From Vibrio penaeicida (GTDB taxonomy: Bacteria > Pseudomonadota > Gammaproteobacteria > Enterobacterales > Vibrionaceae): DNA of 64,000 nucleotides. The translations under genes were made by a program, and so were the position numbers. This document shows positions 56,172 through 64,000 of the stretch, one piece after another. The notes beneath the pieces were generated by a model. That model was not told the DNA's origin. It saw only the letters and a program-made list of their open reading frames with translations, and did not search any database. The stretch spans positions 1,054,001-1,118,000 of the forward strand of contig NZ_AP025144.1 in NCBI RefSeq assembly GCF_019977755.1. The letters run 5' to 3'. How positions within the stretch are numbered: position 1 is the first letter of the stretch; each line of letters starts with the position of its first letter.

Positions 56172-56780
56172 CAATCTGCTTCTACATACCGATATTGCCA
56201 AGATTGTGGCAAGGCAAAGAAAATGTGTATCTGCCATACCATACAAAACCTCCATTCTGAGGTAGAACTCATTATTCTTCAACATCCTGATGAAGTACAT
56301 CGCGCGATGGGTACCGCAAGGATTTTGAACTTATCTCTAGATTCATGCCGTATTTTCGTCGGGGAAAACTTTTCAGAACACACAGAGCTTAACGATCTAC
56401 TTCAAGATGACAGCTATAATCACTCGGTGCTGTTCCCAAGTGAAGAAAGTGTTCCAGTGTCTCGATTGGGCAATGATGAAATCAGAAAACACCGTGTGCT
56501 GCTAATAGATGGGACGTGGAAAAAAGCGTATAAAATATGGCGGCTTAGTGAAAATTTGCACTCCTTAACGAGTGTCGCTTTACCTGTTGACCTTGAAGGG
56601 AATTACAGGATTCGAAAGGCACCTTCAAGTAATAGCTTGTCTACAGTAGAAGCAGGTTTTCATTTGCTGAATATTTTAGACGTAACGCGAGATTTTACTC
56701 CGCTGATAGAAAGCTTTAATCAAATGGTGGATATGCAGTTTAAACATATACCACCGCATATCCGAGCTCAAAATTATTAG
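56160..56780 (+). CDS. tapT: TapT, DTW-domain tRNA aminocarboxypropyltransferase
   Basis: Transfers the aminocarboxypropyl group of SAM to U47 of tRNAs (acp3U47). Zinc-binding cysteines in YCQDCGKAKKMCICH, the DTW-type core LLIDGTWKKAYKIW, and RIRKAPSSNSLSTVEA. About 206 aa from ATG 56160 (MSDHQSASTYRYC); an earlier frame from 56088 lies within rrtA. Convergent with dgt after 40 bases. Confidence 0.87.
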   Translation: MSDHQSASTYRYCQDCGKAKKMCICHTIQNLHSEVELIILQHPDEVHRAMGTARILNLSLDSCRIFVGENFSEHTELNDLLQDDSYNHSVLFPSEESVPVSRLGNDEIRKHRVLLIDGTWKKAYKIWRLSENLHSLTSVALPVDLEGNYRIRKAPSSNSLSTVEAGFHLLNILDVTRDFTPLIESFNQMVDMQFKHIPPHIRAQNY

Positions 56781-56820
56781 GGTATGTTGATTTTTCGAGA
56801 TGAGTACGCTTTCCACTGAA

Positions 56821-58140
56821 TTAAGAGCAAAATAGCTGCTGATGCAACCTCTGAGCAGAGCCATCAGTTAATGATGAAATATAGTCAGTTATCACACGCA
56901 TTCCACCATCGTGAGATTCAGTTGCTCTAATCCAGTCTTGGCGAATTATTTCCGGTAAGAGTCTTTTAGGATCGCCACTAAGCGCTTCAAAGATATCAAT
57001 AATAATTTGTTGCCCTTTATATTCAACAACCTGAACCTCAGGGATCTGGATAACATATCGACTCACAAATTGCTTGAAGATTTCCAGTGCTTTCTCGGCG
57101 GGTTCTTCTAACTTAGCGTTCCATCTCAATAGAGGTTCGTCGAACCTTGTTTCGGTAAACTCTTTGACGCTAATACTGGTCAGTAGTGCGTTTACTATTC
57201 CGCCAATGGCGTCTTTTCTTTGGTAATGGACACCAGAAAATAGTTTTTCACTGATCTGTTGAATGTTCTCTTCAAACCATTTATCACCACATTCAGCCAG
57301 TTGGCTTGCCGCCACTTCTTGCCATTGTGAGCGATGAATCAAGCCCAACACAATTGCATCTTCTAGATCGTGAATCCCATAAGCAATATCGTCGGCAAGC
57401 TCCATAATGGAGCAGTCCAAAGACTTGTACTGTGTCTTTTTATGTTCAAATGGTGTGTATTCACGAGCCCTTAGCGCTGAAAAGCGATCTTTATCGTTGC
57501 CACTTAAAGGCTCTAAGACCCAATCAAACAAAGATTTATCGTCGTTATATATCCCTTTCGCAGGGTGCCAGTCGCTGGCTTTGAGTTTGCGCTGATTGGA
57601 CACCGATTCTGGAATGGATGATGAACGCAGTTCGCTGATGAGAGCTGGATATTTGATGAGTCCCAGCAAAGCTCTGCGAGTCAGGTTCATACCGTGGTGT
57701 TCAGTGTAAGGTTCAAGCTGGGTGACGATTCTAAAAGTTTGCGCATTACCTTCGAATCCACCGTGCTCACGCATCATATAATTCAAGGCAATTTCACCTC
57801 CATGCCCAAACGGTGGGTGGCCGATATCATGAGCCAAACATAAAGCTTCCATCAGGCTAGAGGTAGGGAGCAAGTCGGCGAGGTTGGGTTGTTTACGTTT
57901 AACCTGAGCGCGTATCCCTGAACCGAGTTGAGCTGCTTCTAGCGAGTGGGTTAATCGTGTTCGGTGAAAATCATTGACGCCAGTACCATGGACTTGGGTT
58001 TTGGCTTGCAGTCGACGGAAGGCAGCTGAATGGAGGATTCGAGCGCGATCTCGTTGAAACGGGTCTCGATGATCGTCTCTGCGCATCTTTTGCTCTGCAT
58101 TCATTCGAGTTTGCCATGCATTATGATCAGTTTCTGTCAT
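56821..58140 (-). CDS. dgt: Deoxyguanosinetriphosphate triphosphohydrolase-like protein
   Basis: HD-domain dNTPase that releases triphosphate from dGTP or related dNTPs. HD motif: RLTHSLEAAQLGSGI, AHDIGHPPFGHGGE (about residues 103-117) and MELADDIAYGIHDLEDA. 439 aa, the shorter Vibrio-type Dgt. AGGAC precedes ATG 58140; yfbR lies 51 bases upstream on the same strand. Confidence 0.92.
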   Translation of the reverse strand: MTETDHNAWQTRMNAEQKMRRDDHRDPFQRDRARILHSAAFRRLQAKTQVHGTGVNDFHRTRLTHSLEAAQLGSGIRAQVKRKQPNLADLLPTSSLMEALCLAHDIGHPPFGHGGEIALNYMMREHGGFEGNAQTFRIVTQLEPYTEHHGMNLTRRALLGLIKYPALISELRSSSIPESVSNQRKLKASDWHPAKGIYNDDKSLFDWVLEPLSGNDKDRFSALRAREYTPFEHKKTQYKSLDCSIMELADDIAYGIHDLEDAIVLGLIHRSQWQEVAASQLAECGDKWFEENIQQISEKLFSGVHYQRKDAIGGIVNALLTSISVKEFTETRFDEPLLRWNAKLEEPAEKALEIFKQFVSRYVIQIPEVQVVEYKGQQIIIDIFEALSGDPKRLLPEIIRQDWIRATESHDGGMRVITDYISSLTDGSAQRLHQQLFCS

Positions 58141-58191
58141 TGAGTCCTCGCTCGTTTATTTCTTCTTGTACAGTAAGCCAAGTCGCCTTAT

Positions 58192-58776
58192 TTAGCTTAT
58201 TTCATCAAGAGACAATTCAAAGCTCTCCGCAAACGTTTCTAGAAAATAAGTCATCTCTGGGGATTCTTTTTCCTTTAACGTTTTATCGAGTCTTTTTTTT
58301 GCTTGCGCGTATTCGTGGTTACCAGCGGACAATTCTTCTAAGCACTTTAAGTATGCACATAAGCTGTCGGCTTGTTTTACGATATTTTGATCATCCTTAT
58401 GCGCATTTTTTGAAATTAAGAAAGGTGCAAAATCCTCCCGAAATTCTTCTGGCAACATAGAGACAAGCTTTTCTTCTGCCGCCGCTTCTATCTTTTTGTA
58501 TTCCTTGGCGATGTCAGGATTATAGTACTTTACAGGTGTAGGTAAATCCCCAGTTAGGACTTCGCTGGTATCATGGTACATACCCAATAGAGCGATTCGC
58601 TCGGGGTTAACATTGCCGCCAAATTTCTTATTTTTGATTATGGCCAGAGCATGCGCAACAAAGGCGACTTGCAGGCTGTGTTCAGAAATATTTTCTGTAG
58701 AAACAGAGCGCATCAAAGGCCAACGCTGGATAAGTTTCATTCGGGCCAAATGAGCGAAGAAATGACTGCGTGCCAT
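58192..58776 (-). CDS. yfbR: YfbR, 5'-deoxynucleotidase
   Basis: HD-domain phosphohydrolase dephosphorylating deoxynucleoside 5'-monophosphates. Metal ligands in [35 protein letters not shown] and a later Asp in [11 protein letters not shown]. 194 aa (E. coli 199). AAAAAGGAG precedes ATG 58776. Probably cotranscribed with dgt; both act on the deoxynucleotide pool. Confidence 0.94.
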   Translation of the reverse strand: MARSHFFAHLARMKLIQRWPLMRSVSTENISEHSLQVAFVAHALAIIKNKKFGGNVNPERIALLGMYHDTSEVLTGDLPTPVKYYNPDIAKEYKKIEAAAEEKLVSMLPEEFREDFAPFLISKNAHKDDQNIVKQADSLCAYLKCLEELSAGNHEYAQAKKRLDKTLKEKESPEMTYFLETFAESFELSLDEIS

Positions 58777-58880
58777 GAATGGCTCCTTTTTTCGGATGGG
58801 TGTGATACTCGAATAATTTCAAAGTGCTAGCTTGAGTATAGCGAGTAAGAGATTGGGCTGAAAGGTACAACTAGCCGAAC

Positions 58881-58910
58881 AAAAAACGCCCCAATCAATA
58901 TTGAGGCGCC
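58881..58910 (-). terminator. Terminator of alaA
   Basis: Minus strand: GCGCCTCAAT / ATTGGGGCG stem followed by TTTTTT. Confidence 0.8.
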
Positions 58911-58924
58911 GTTAAGATAAAAAT

Positions 58925-60139
58925 TTACTGTTTGTAAGTGGTTAGGAAGCGTTCAAGCCGACCTATGGCGGTTTCCAAATCTTCGATATGCGGCAAGGTA
59001 ACAATTCTGAAATGATCGGGCTCTGGCCAATTAAAACCGGATCCTTGCACTAGAAGTACTTTTTCCTGAATCAAAAAATCCTGAACAAATTTTTGGTCAT
59101 TGGTTATGTTGAATTTTTTCACGTCAATTTTGGGGAATAAATACATGGCCCCTTTGGGTTTAACACAGGTGATTCCCGGGATTTGAGTAATCAATTCATA
59201 AGCTCGATCTCGCTGCTCCAATAAGCGTCCACCGGGCAAAAGCAATTCATTAATGCTTTGATAGCCACCCAAAGCGGTTTGAATGGCATGTTGCATGGGA
59301 ACATTGGCGCACAAACGCATTGATGAAAGCATATCTAAACCATCGACGTAGCCCTTGGCGATACCTTTAGGCCCGGTCAAAAACATCCAGCCACCGCGAA
59401 AGCCACAAACACGATACGCTTTAGATAAACCATTAAACGTGACCATTAAAACGTCGTCTGCCAGCGTTGAAATAGAAGTATGCGTAGCACCGTCATACAA
59501 GACTTTGTCGTAGATTTCGTCGGCAAAAATAATCAACTTATGCTGCCTAGCAACTTCAATCACTTCCAGAAGAAAGTCGCGACTGTATACCGCGCCTGTA
59601 GGGTTATTTGGGTTAATCAGTACCAAGCCACGTGTTTTTGGCGTGATTTTCGCCTTCATATCTTCAAGATCAGGATACCAATCGGATTCCTCATCACATC
59701 GATAATGAACCGCATTTCCACCAGATAAAGAGACGGCGGCAGTCCACAATGGGTAATCGGGGGCAGGGACCAGCATTTCATCGCCGTTGTCGAGTAGAGC
59801 TTGCATTGCCATAACGATAAGTTCGGATACACCGTTGCCGATGTAAACATCTTCTACATCAAGATTTAAAAGACCTTTACGCTGATAATGTTGAACCACC
59901 GCTTTTCTCGCGGAGTAGATGCCTTTTGAGTCACAATACCCTTGAGAAGTGGGCAGGTTGCGGATTACATCAACAAGAATTTCATCTGGGGCGTCAAAAC
60001 CGAATGGGGCAGGGTTGCCTATATTCAATTTTAGTATTTTATGCCCTTCTTCTTCCATGCGCTTAGCATGTTTGAGTACAGGACCTCGAATGTCGTAGCA
60101 GACATTGTCGAGTTTTGATGACATCCCGATATTTTGCAT
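58925..60139 (-). CDS. alaA: AlaA, glutamate-pyruvate aminotransferase
   Basis: PLP-dependent class I aminotransferase making alanine from pyruvate and glutamate. Nearly collinear from memory with E. coli AlaA: DNVCYDIRGPVLKHAKR, NIGNPAPFGFDAPDEIL, VPAPDYPLWTAAVSL, NPNNPTGAVYS, PLP lysine in FNGLSKAYRV. 404 aa (E. coli 405). Start ATG 60139 has GGGA upstream; ATG 60124 is an alternative. Confidence 0.96.
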   Translation of the reverse strand: MQNIGMSSKLDNVCYDIRGPVLKHAKRMEEEGHKILKLNIGNPAPFGFDAPDEILVDVIRNLPTSQGYCDSKGIYSARKAVVQHYQRKGLLNLDVEDVYIGNGVSELIVMAMQALLDNGDEMLVPAPDYPLWTAAVSLSGGNAVHYRCDEESDWYPDLEDMKAKITPKTRGLVLINPNNPTGAVYSRDFLLEVIEVARQHKLIIFADEIYDKVLYDGATHTSISTLADDVLMVTFNGLSKAYRVCGFRGGWMFLTGPKGIAKGYVDGLDMLSSMRLCANVPMQHAIQTALGGYQSINELLLPGGRLLEQRDRAYELITQIPGITCVKPKGAMYLFPKIDVKKFNITNDQKFVQDFLIQEKVLLVQGSGFNWPEPDHFRIVTLPHIEDLETAIGRLERFLTTYKQ

Positions 60140-60264
60140 TGAGTAAATCCCGATTTATTTTATTTTAATTTCTAAAAGTACACTATTTAAATTCTTAATA
60201 GAATAAAAATCTGTTTGAAATTTCAGGTTTTTATATTGTTCTGACATACAGGGTCAAATTACTT

Positions 60265-60295
60265 GAATCATGCACCTCAGGTAACTTGAATATCG
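60265..60295 (+). repeat. Diverged copy of the repeat end, upstream of menF
   Basis: AATCATGCACCTCAGG then TAACTTGAATATCG resembles the 183-212 right end, with the final GGGT changed. Confidence 0.4.
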
Positions 60296-60388
60296 ATTTC
60301 TGTGTAGCCCGAATTTTTCCCTAAATCCGCTCAGATTTGTCTAACATCAACAAATAGAATAGTCGACCTAAGATAAGATGATCTCAGT

Positions 60389-61744
60389 TTGAAGCAGAGT
60401 GAGATTGCCTTGTTGCCACTACAAGCAAAAATTAACGAACTAATTGAATGTGTTTACCAAGGAAAGGAGCACCAACATCGAATCAGTTTACCTATTGAAC
60501 TTGATTCAAGTTTTTCTTTGCTTGATTGGTTAGAACATCAGCCTCATTCCCCTAAGCTGTACTGGAAATCGAGAGGCGGAAATATTGAAGCTGCCACACT
60601 AGGGCAAGTCTCCCAATTCCGATCGACTATTGATGCGCAAGTCGGGCTCAAGCCGAAGCAAAACATCTGGGTTGTTTCGAACTTTGCAGAGCACGAACGA
60701 CGTAGCGTCAATACTAAAACCAATACCAACATAAAACCCGAATCTTATTGCTTTCTTCCTCAAATAGAATTGATTCGAAATGACAACGATTGGACGCTAA
60801 GCGTTAATCTCTCCTGCGATATAAGTAGCACTCTGAACGCGTTAGCCTCTTTGAGTGCCGGTTGCTCCAGCTTATCCCGCCTAGTTCCTTTGCCTGAGCT
60901 CACCTTTGTTGAACATCAACCTACAGCAAAGGTATGGGATGGGTTGGTCGTTCGAGCATTAACCCAATTTCAAAGCAGTGCGTTGAAAAAGGTGGTTCTT
61001 GCTCGTCAATCAACATTTGAACAGACCCACACAATTTCTCCTTTTGCTTTTATTCGTTTGAGCCAGATAAAGAACGAGGGAAGTTATCACTTTGCATTTG
61101 CCATCGATGAAGAGAATTCATTTGTGGGTTCGACACCTGAGCGGCTATACAAACGTGTTGGGTTGGAGTTAGAAACGGAAGCCTTGGCAGGAACGGTAGG
61201 AAGAGGGGGCAGCTCTGAACACGACTTGTCACTTTCGACTTGGTTGCTTAACGACCCAAAGAATCAGCGAGAGAATCAGTTCGTTGTTGAAGATATCGTT
61301 GGGCGTTTAGCGCCTCTTTGCAATCAAATTCAAATTCAGCAATCTCCTAGCATCAAGAAGCTTTCTAAGGTTCAGCATTTACGCAGAGTGATTAAGGCGG
61401 AAATATCGAAAAAATCGAGCGGTGAATCCATCCTATCCGTACTTCAACCAACCGCCGCTATTGCGGGGCTACCAAGAGAAGAAGCACTCGACTTTATTCA
61501 TAAAAACGAGCCCATTAATCGAGAATGGTATAGCGGCAATGTTGGTTTTTTTAATCGAGAAGAAGCCGAGTTCTGTGTGGCTATCCGAAGTGCAAAAATT
61601 ACCGCTAAACACATTCATTTTTATGCCGGAGCGGGAATTGTTCCGGGATCAGAATCAGACAGAGAGTGGCAGGAATTAGACAAGAAAATGTCAACACTGC
61701 TGAGTCTATTTAACACGCTGCCAGAAGTGGAGGTAGCATCATGA
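60389..61744 (+). CDS. menF: MenF, isochorismate synthase
   Basis: Converts chorismate to isochorismate, the first menaquinone step. C-terminal chorismate-binding domain: KVVLARQS, SFVGSTPERLYKR, TEALAGTVGRG, LQPTAAIAGLPREEAL, REWYSGNVGF, AGAGIVPGSESDREW. 451 aa. Start is not certain: TTG 60389 is listed, but GAGTGAG fits a TTG at 60410 or 60413 better; no ATG is available near. Its stop overlaps menD (ATGA). Confidence 0.92.
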   Translation: MKQSEIALLPLQAKINELIECVYQGKEHQHRISLPIELDSSFSLLDWLEHQPHSPKLYWKSRGGNIEAATLGQVSQFRSTIDAQVGLKPKQNIWVVSNFAEHERRSVNTKTNTNIKPESYCFLPQIELIRNDNDWTLSVNLSCDISSTLNALASLSAGCSSLSRLVPLPELTFVEHQPTAKVWDGLVVRALTQFQSSALKKVVLARQSTFEQTHTISPFAFIRLSQIKNEGSYHFAFAIDEENSFVGSTPERLYKRVGLELETEALAGTVGRGGSSEHDLSLSTWLLNDPKNQRENQFVVEDIVGRLAPLCNQIQIQQSPSIKKLSKVQHLRRVIKAEISKKSSGESILSVLQPTAAIAGLPREEALDFIHKNEPINREWYSGNVGFFNREEAEFCVAIRSAKITAKHIHFYAGAGIVPGSESDREWQELDKKMSTLLSLFNTLPEVEVAS

Positions 61745-63489
61745 TTGAACAAGCGAGTTTGAATCGTGTTTGGGCAACGCTGATCTTAGAAGAGTTAACC
61801 CGATTTGGCGTCGAAGACATTTGCATCGCACCAGGTTCGCGATCAACACCGTTAACGTTAGAAGCCGATGCTAATTTGTCATTAAACCTTCATTGCCACT
61901 TTGATGAACGTGGCTTAGCATTTTACGCGTTAGGTTTGGCAAAAGCTTCTCATAATCCCGTCGCTATTGTGGTGACATCTGGGACGGCGGTAGCTAATTT
62001 ACTGCCCGCAATATGTGAAGCCAACCTGACGGGAGAAAAACTTGTTGTACTCACCGCAGATCGCCCTGTGGAACTTATCGATTGTGGTGCAAATCAAGCC
62101 ATCGACCAAATGGGCATTTTTTCTTCACATGTAAGCAAAGCCGTCAATCTTCCAAGTCCAAATACACGAATCCCTGCTAATTGGCTGCTGTCCACTGTTG
62201 ATGAGGCAATGCATTTTCAATCCGAGCATGGCGGTGTCGTTCATTTCAATTGCCCATATCCCGAGCCGCTTTATGATGGAAATGAAGCAAATTTCGATGA
62301 TCCTTATCTTCTGAAAGTAAAGCCTTGGTATGAATCTCGCTCTCTCTTAACCGGAGTGTCTCACTTTCATTCTCAACCCAGTCTTTCAACTGACTCATTT
62401 AGCCAAGTCCACTCAATAGAAAGCAAAAAAGGCGTCGTGATTCTTGGCTCATTGAATTTATCTGAATCTCAAAAGGCGCTAGAGCTTGCGAAGTGCTTAG
62501 GTTGGCCTGTGTTCTGCGACCCGCAAAGTGGGGTGAGCAGCGAGTTTGCGCATTACGATCTCTGGCTAAGAAGCCCCGAGGCCAGTAAAGCGTTAGACGA
62601 CTGCAATTTGATTCTTCAGTTTGGGGCGAGGCTCGTTTCAAAACGTCTATTAAATTGGATAGAAAAACGCGGTGACCATTGTGATTATCAAATCGTTCAG
62701 CCTTATCAGCAACGACTGAATCCAAGCCATAGAGTACAGCATAGAGTTATTGCGGATGTCGGTTTTTGGTGTGAAAACGCGTTGACCGAAATAAGTCCAT
62801 CAGACATTCAGTATCACGGTTGGGGAGATGCTTTAAAAAAAGTATCAGAAATCACTCAAAAGATTATTCGTTCTCACGAATTTGTAGCCTGTTCTGAAGC
62901 GGATTTAGTTATGCGTTTATTCGACTATACCTTGGATGTACCTACGGTATTCCTTGGTAATAGTTTGCTGGTTCGATTGGTGGATATGCTGGCGAAAACA
63001 CCTGAACTTGAAATCTATTCAAACCGTGGAGCGTCAGGGATTGATGGTTTGGTTGCAACGGCAGCAGGTGTGCACTCAGCCAGTAAAAATAAGTCTTTAG
63101 TTATGATTGGAGACACCTCTTTATTGCATGATCTCAACTCTTTATCTCTTTGGACTCATACCAATACTCACCCCTCAGTTATTTTGGTTTCCAATAATGA
63201 TGGCGGTGCTATTTTCGATTTATTACCCGTGCCCAAAGAGAGAAAAAGAGCACTCTATCAAATGCCACATGGGTATCAATTCAAGCACGCAGCGATGCAA
63301 TTTGGTTTGGGTTACGCGGCACCAAGCGATACTTCAAGTTGCATACAAGAAATCGTGAGCCATTTAGCGTCGGGCAACGGCACTTTGTTGGTTGAATTGA
63401 TTACCCCTTCGGAGCAAACATCCTGCGAGCTAAAACCCATTACGGAAAAAGTCTGCAATGACTTAGGAAGCCAATATGTATTTAGGTAG
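61741..63489 (+). CDS. menD: MenD, SEPHCHC synthase
   Basis: Thiamine-diphosphate enzyme joining isochorismate and 2-oxoglutarate. Conserved IAPGSRSTPLTLEA and HFDERGLAFYALGLAK at the N terminus, VTSGTAVANLLPA, and the ThDP/Mg motif region GDTSLLHDLNSL...NNDGGAIF. 582 aa. ATGA overlap with menF; menH starts 14 bases before its stop, so the three are coupled. Confidence 0.95.
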   Translation: MIEQASLNRVWATLILEELTRFGVEDICIAPGSRSTPLTLEADANLSLNLHCHFDERGLAFYALGLAKASHNPVAIVVTSGTAVANLLPAICEANLTGEKLVVLTADRPVELIDCGANQAIDQMGIFSSHVSKAVNLPSPNTRIPANWLLSTVDEAMHFQSEHGGVVHFNCPYPEPLYDGNEANFDDPYLLKVKPWYESRSLLTGVSHFHSQPSLSTDSFSQVHSIESKKGVVILGSLNLSESQKALELAKCLGWPVFCDPQSGVSSEFAHYDLWLRSPEASKALDDCNLILQFGARLVSKRLLNWIEKRGDHCDYQIVQPYQQRLNPSHRVQHRVIADVGFWCENALTEISPSDIQYHGWGDALKKVSEITQKIIRSHEFVACSEADLVMRLFDYTLDVPTVFLGNSLLVRLVDMLAKTPELEIYSNRGASGIDGLVATAAGVHSASKNKSLVMIGDTSLLHDLNSLSLWTHTNTHPSVILVSNNDGGAIFDLLPVPKERKRALYQMPHGYQFKHAAMQFGLGYAAPSDTSSCIQEIVSHLASGNGTLLVELITPSEQTSCELKPITEKVCNDLGSQYVFR

Positions 63490-64000
63490 TCAATGGTTGG
63501 CTTACCATGAAACGCATGTAAACCAGCCTGTAGCGGTGTTTCTTCATGGTTTTTTAGGCAGTGCCTTTGATTGGCAAACCACTTCTAAGTATTTGAATGA
63601 ATTTAACTGCTTAGGCATTGATTTAGCTGGGCATGGTAGAAGTGCCGCTGTTACGGCTGCGAATTTATCTGAAGCGTGCGAACAAGTAAATCGCACTCTG
63701 AAGAGGAGGCTGTCGCAAAATACCCCCGTTATTTTGGTTGGGTATTCTCTGGGCGCACGGATTGCGATGTCTGGCTTAGCGAATGGTCATTGGGATCGAG
63801 CCAATATTGTAAAAGTCGTATTAGAAGGTGGCCATTTTGGATTACAAAGTGAATTGGAAAAAGACGCCAGATGGAAAAACGACCTTAAATGGGCGAAACG
63901 CTTTGCCAATGAAGATATAGAGCAGGTTTTGCAAAGCTGGTATCAACAACCAGTATTTAACTCATTAAATCATGAGCAAAGACAAAGTGTTATCAACCAA
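63476..64000 (+). CDS. menH: MenH, SHCHC synthase (partial at window end)
   Basis: Alpha/beta-fold enzyme removing pyruvate from the MenD product. The first 175 codons are present: FLHGFLGSAFDWQ (oxyanion region), IDLAGHGRS, and nucleophile VGYSLGARIAM. ATG 63476 has AGGAAG upstream inside the end of menD. The C-terminal part, with the catalytic histidine, lies beyond the window. The nucleophile motif reads GYSLGA rather than the commoner GYSLGG. Confidence 0.9.
   Translation, partial: MYLGSQWLAYHETHVNQPVAVFLHGFLGSAFDWQTTSKYLNEFNCLGIDLAGHGRSAAVTAANLSEACEQVNRTLKRRLSQNTPVILVGYSLGARIAMSGLANGHWDRANIVKVVLEGGHFGLQSELEKDARWKNDLKWAKRFANEDIEQVLQSWYQQPVFNSLNHEQRQSVINQ

Noticed and set aside
1-64000. 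CRISPR arrays, insertion sequences, prophage or integrase genes
   Set aside because: No regularly spaced repeats, transposase or integrase-like proteins were seen on either strand.

Overview
The window reads as a chromosomal segment from a Vibrio-like gammaproteobacterium (Vibrionaceae). The evidence is the core gene blocks tig-clpP-clpX-lon-hupB-ppiD, minC-minD-minE, dctPQM with dctB-dctD, rhombosortase/tapT/dgt, yfbR-alaA and menF-menD-menH, the many large hybrid sensor kinases and c-di-GMP proteins, and moderate GC with AT-rich intergenic DNA. This assignment is recognition from memory; no search was run.

Layout. 0-8.5 kb: a repeat element, a small conserved protein, YoaA helicase, TsaB, a small protein, Slp lipoprotein, an alpha/beta hydrolase, FadD and RNase D. 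8.5-13 kb: a hybrid kinase with its own Hpt domain, divergent from a REC-EAL phosphodiesterase. 13-18 kb: the min locus, YcgL, a lytic transglycosylase, FolD, tRNA-Arg(TCT) and a DUF2867-like protein. 18-24 kb: a run of minus-strand signalling genes (HBM-type hybrid kinase, chemoreceptor, diguanylate cyclase). 24.5-31.2 kb: a two-component system followed by a sugar ABC transporter resembling the Pseudomonas glucose system GltR/GtrS-GtsABC-MalK. 31.3-33.8 kb: two AT-rich membrane-anchored unknowns and an orphan type III polyketide synthase strikingly like PhlD (phloroglucinol synthase). 33.7-46.2 kb: a C4-dicarboxylate TRAP operon with a sigma-54 promoter and its DctB/DctD regulators, separated by an accessory block of about 6 kb (DUF2798, FMN reductase, pirin, LysR, second TRAP transporter). 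46.2-55.6 kb: the protein quality-control block, with heat-shock-type promoters in front of tig and lon. 55.6-64 kb: rhombosortase, TapT, dGTPase, YfbR, AlaA and the start of the menaquinone operon; menH runs off the end.

How parts work together. Trigger factor, ClpXP, Lon and PpiD handle folding and degradation. The TRAP/DctBD and Gts/GltR-GtrS blocks are each a sensor-regulator-transporter set. In all three transport operons a strong hairpin lies between the binding-protein gene and the first permease gene, consistent with making more binding protein than permease. MenF-MenD-MenH are consecutive early steps of menaquinone synthesis and are translationally overlapped.

The most unusual items are the solitary PhlD-like synthase with a palindromic region over its translation start, the long structured leader of tig behind a sigma-32-like promoter, the Pseudomonas-like glucose ABC cluster in a Vibrio background, and a family of dispersed ACTTGGGTRTA-ended intergenic repeats.
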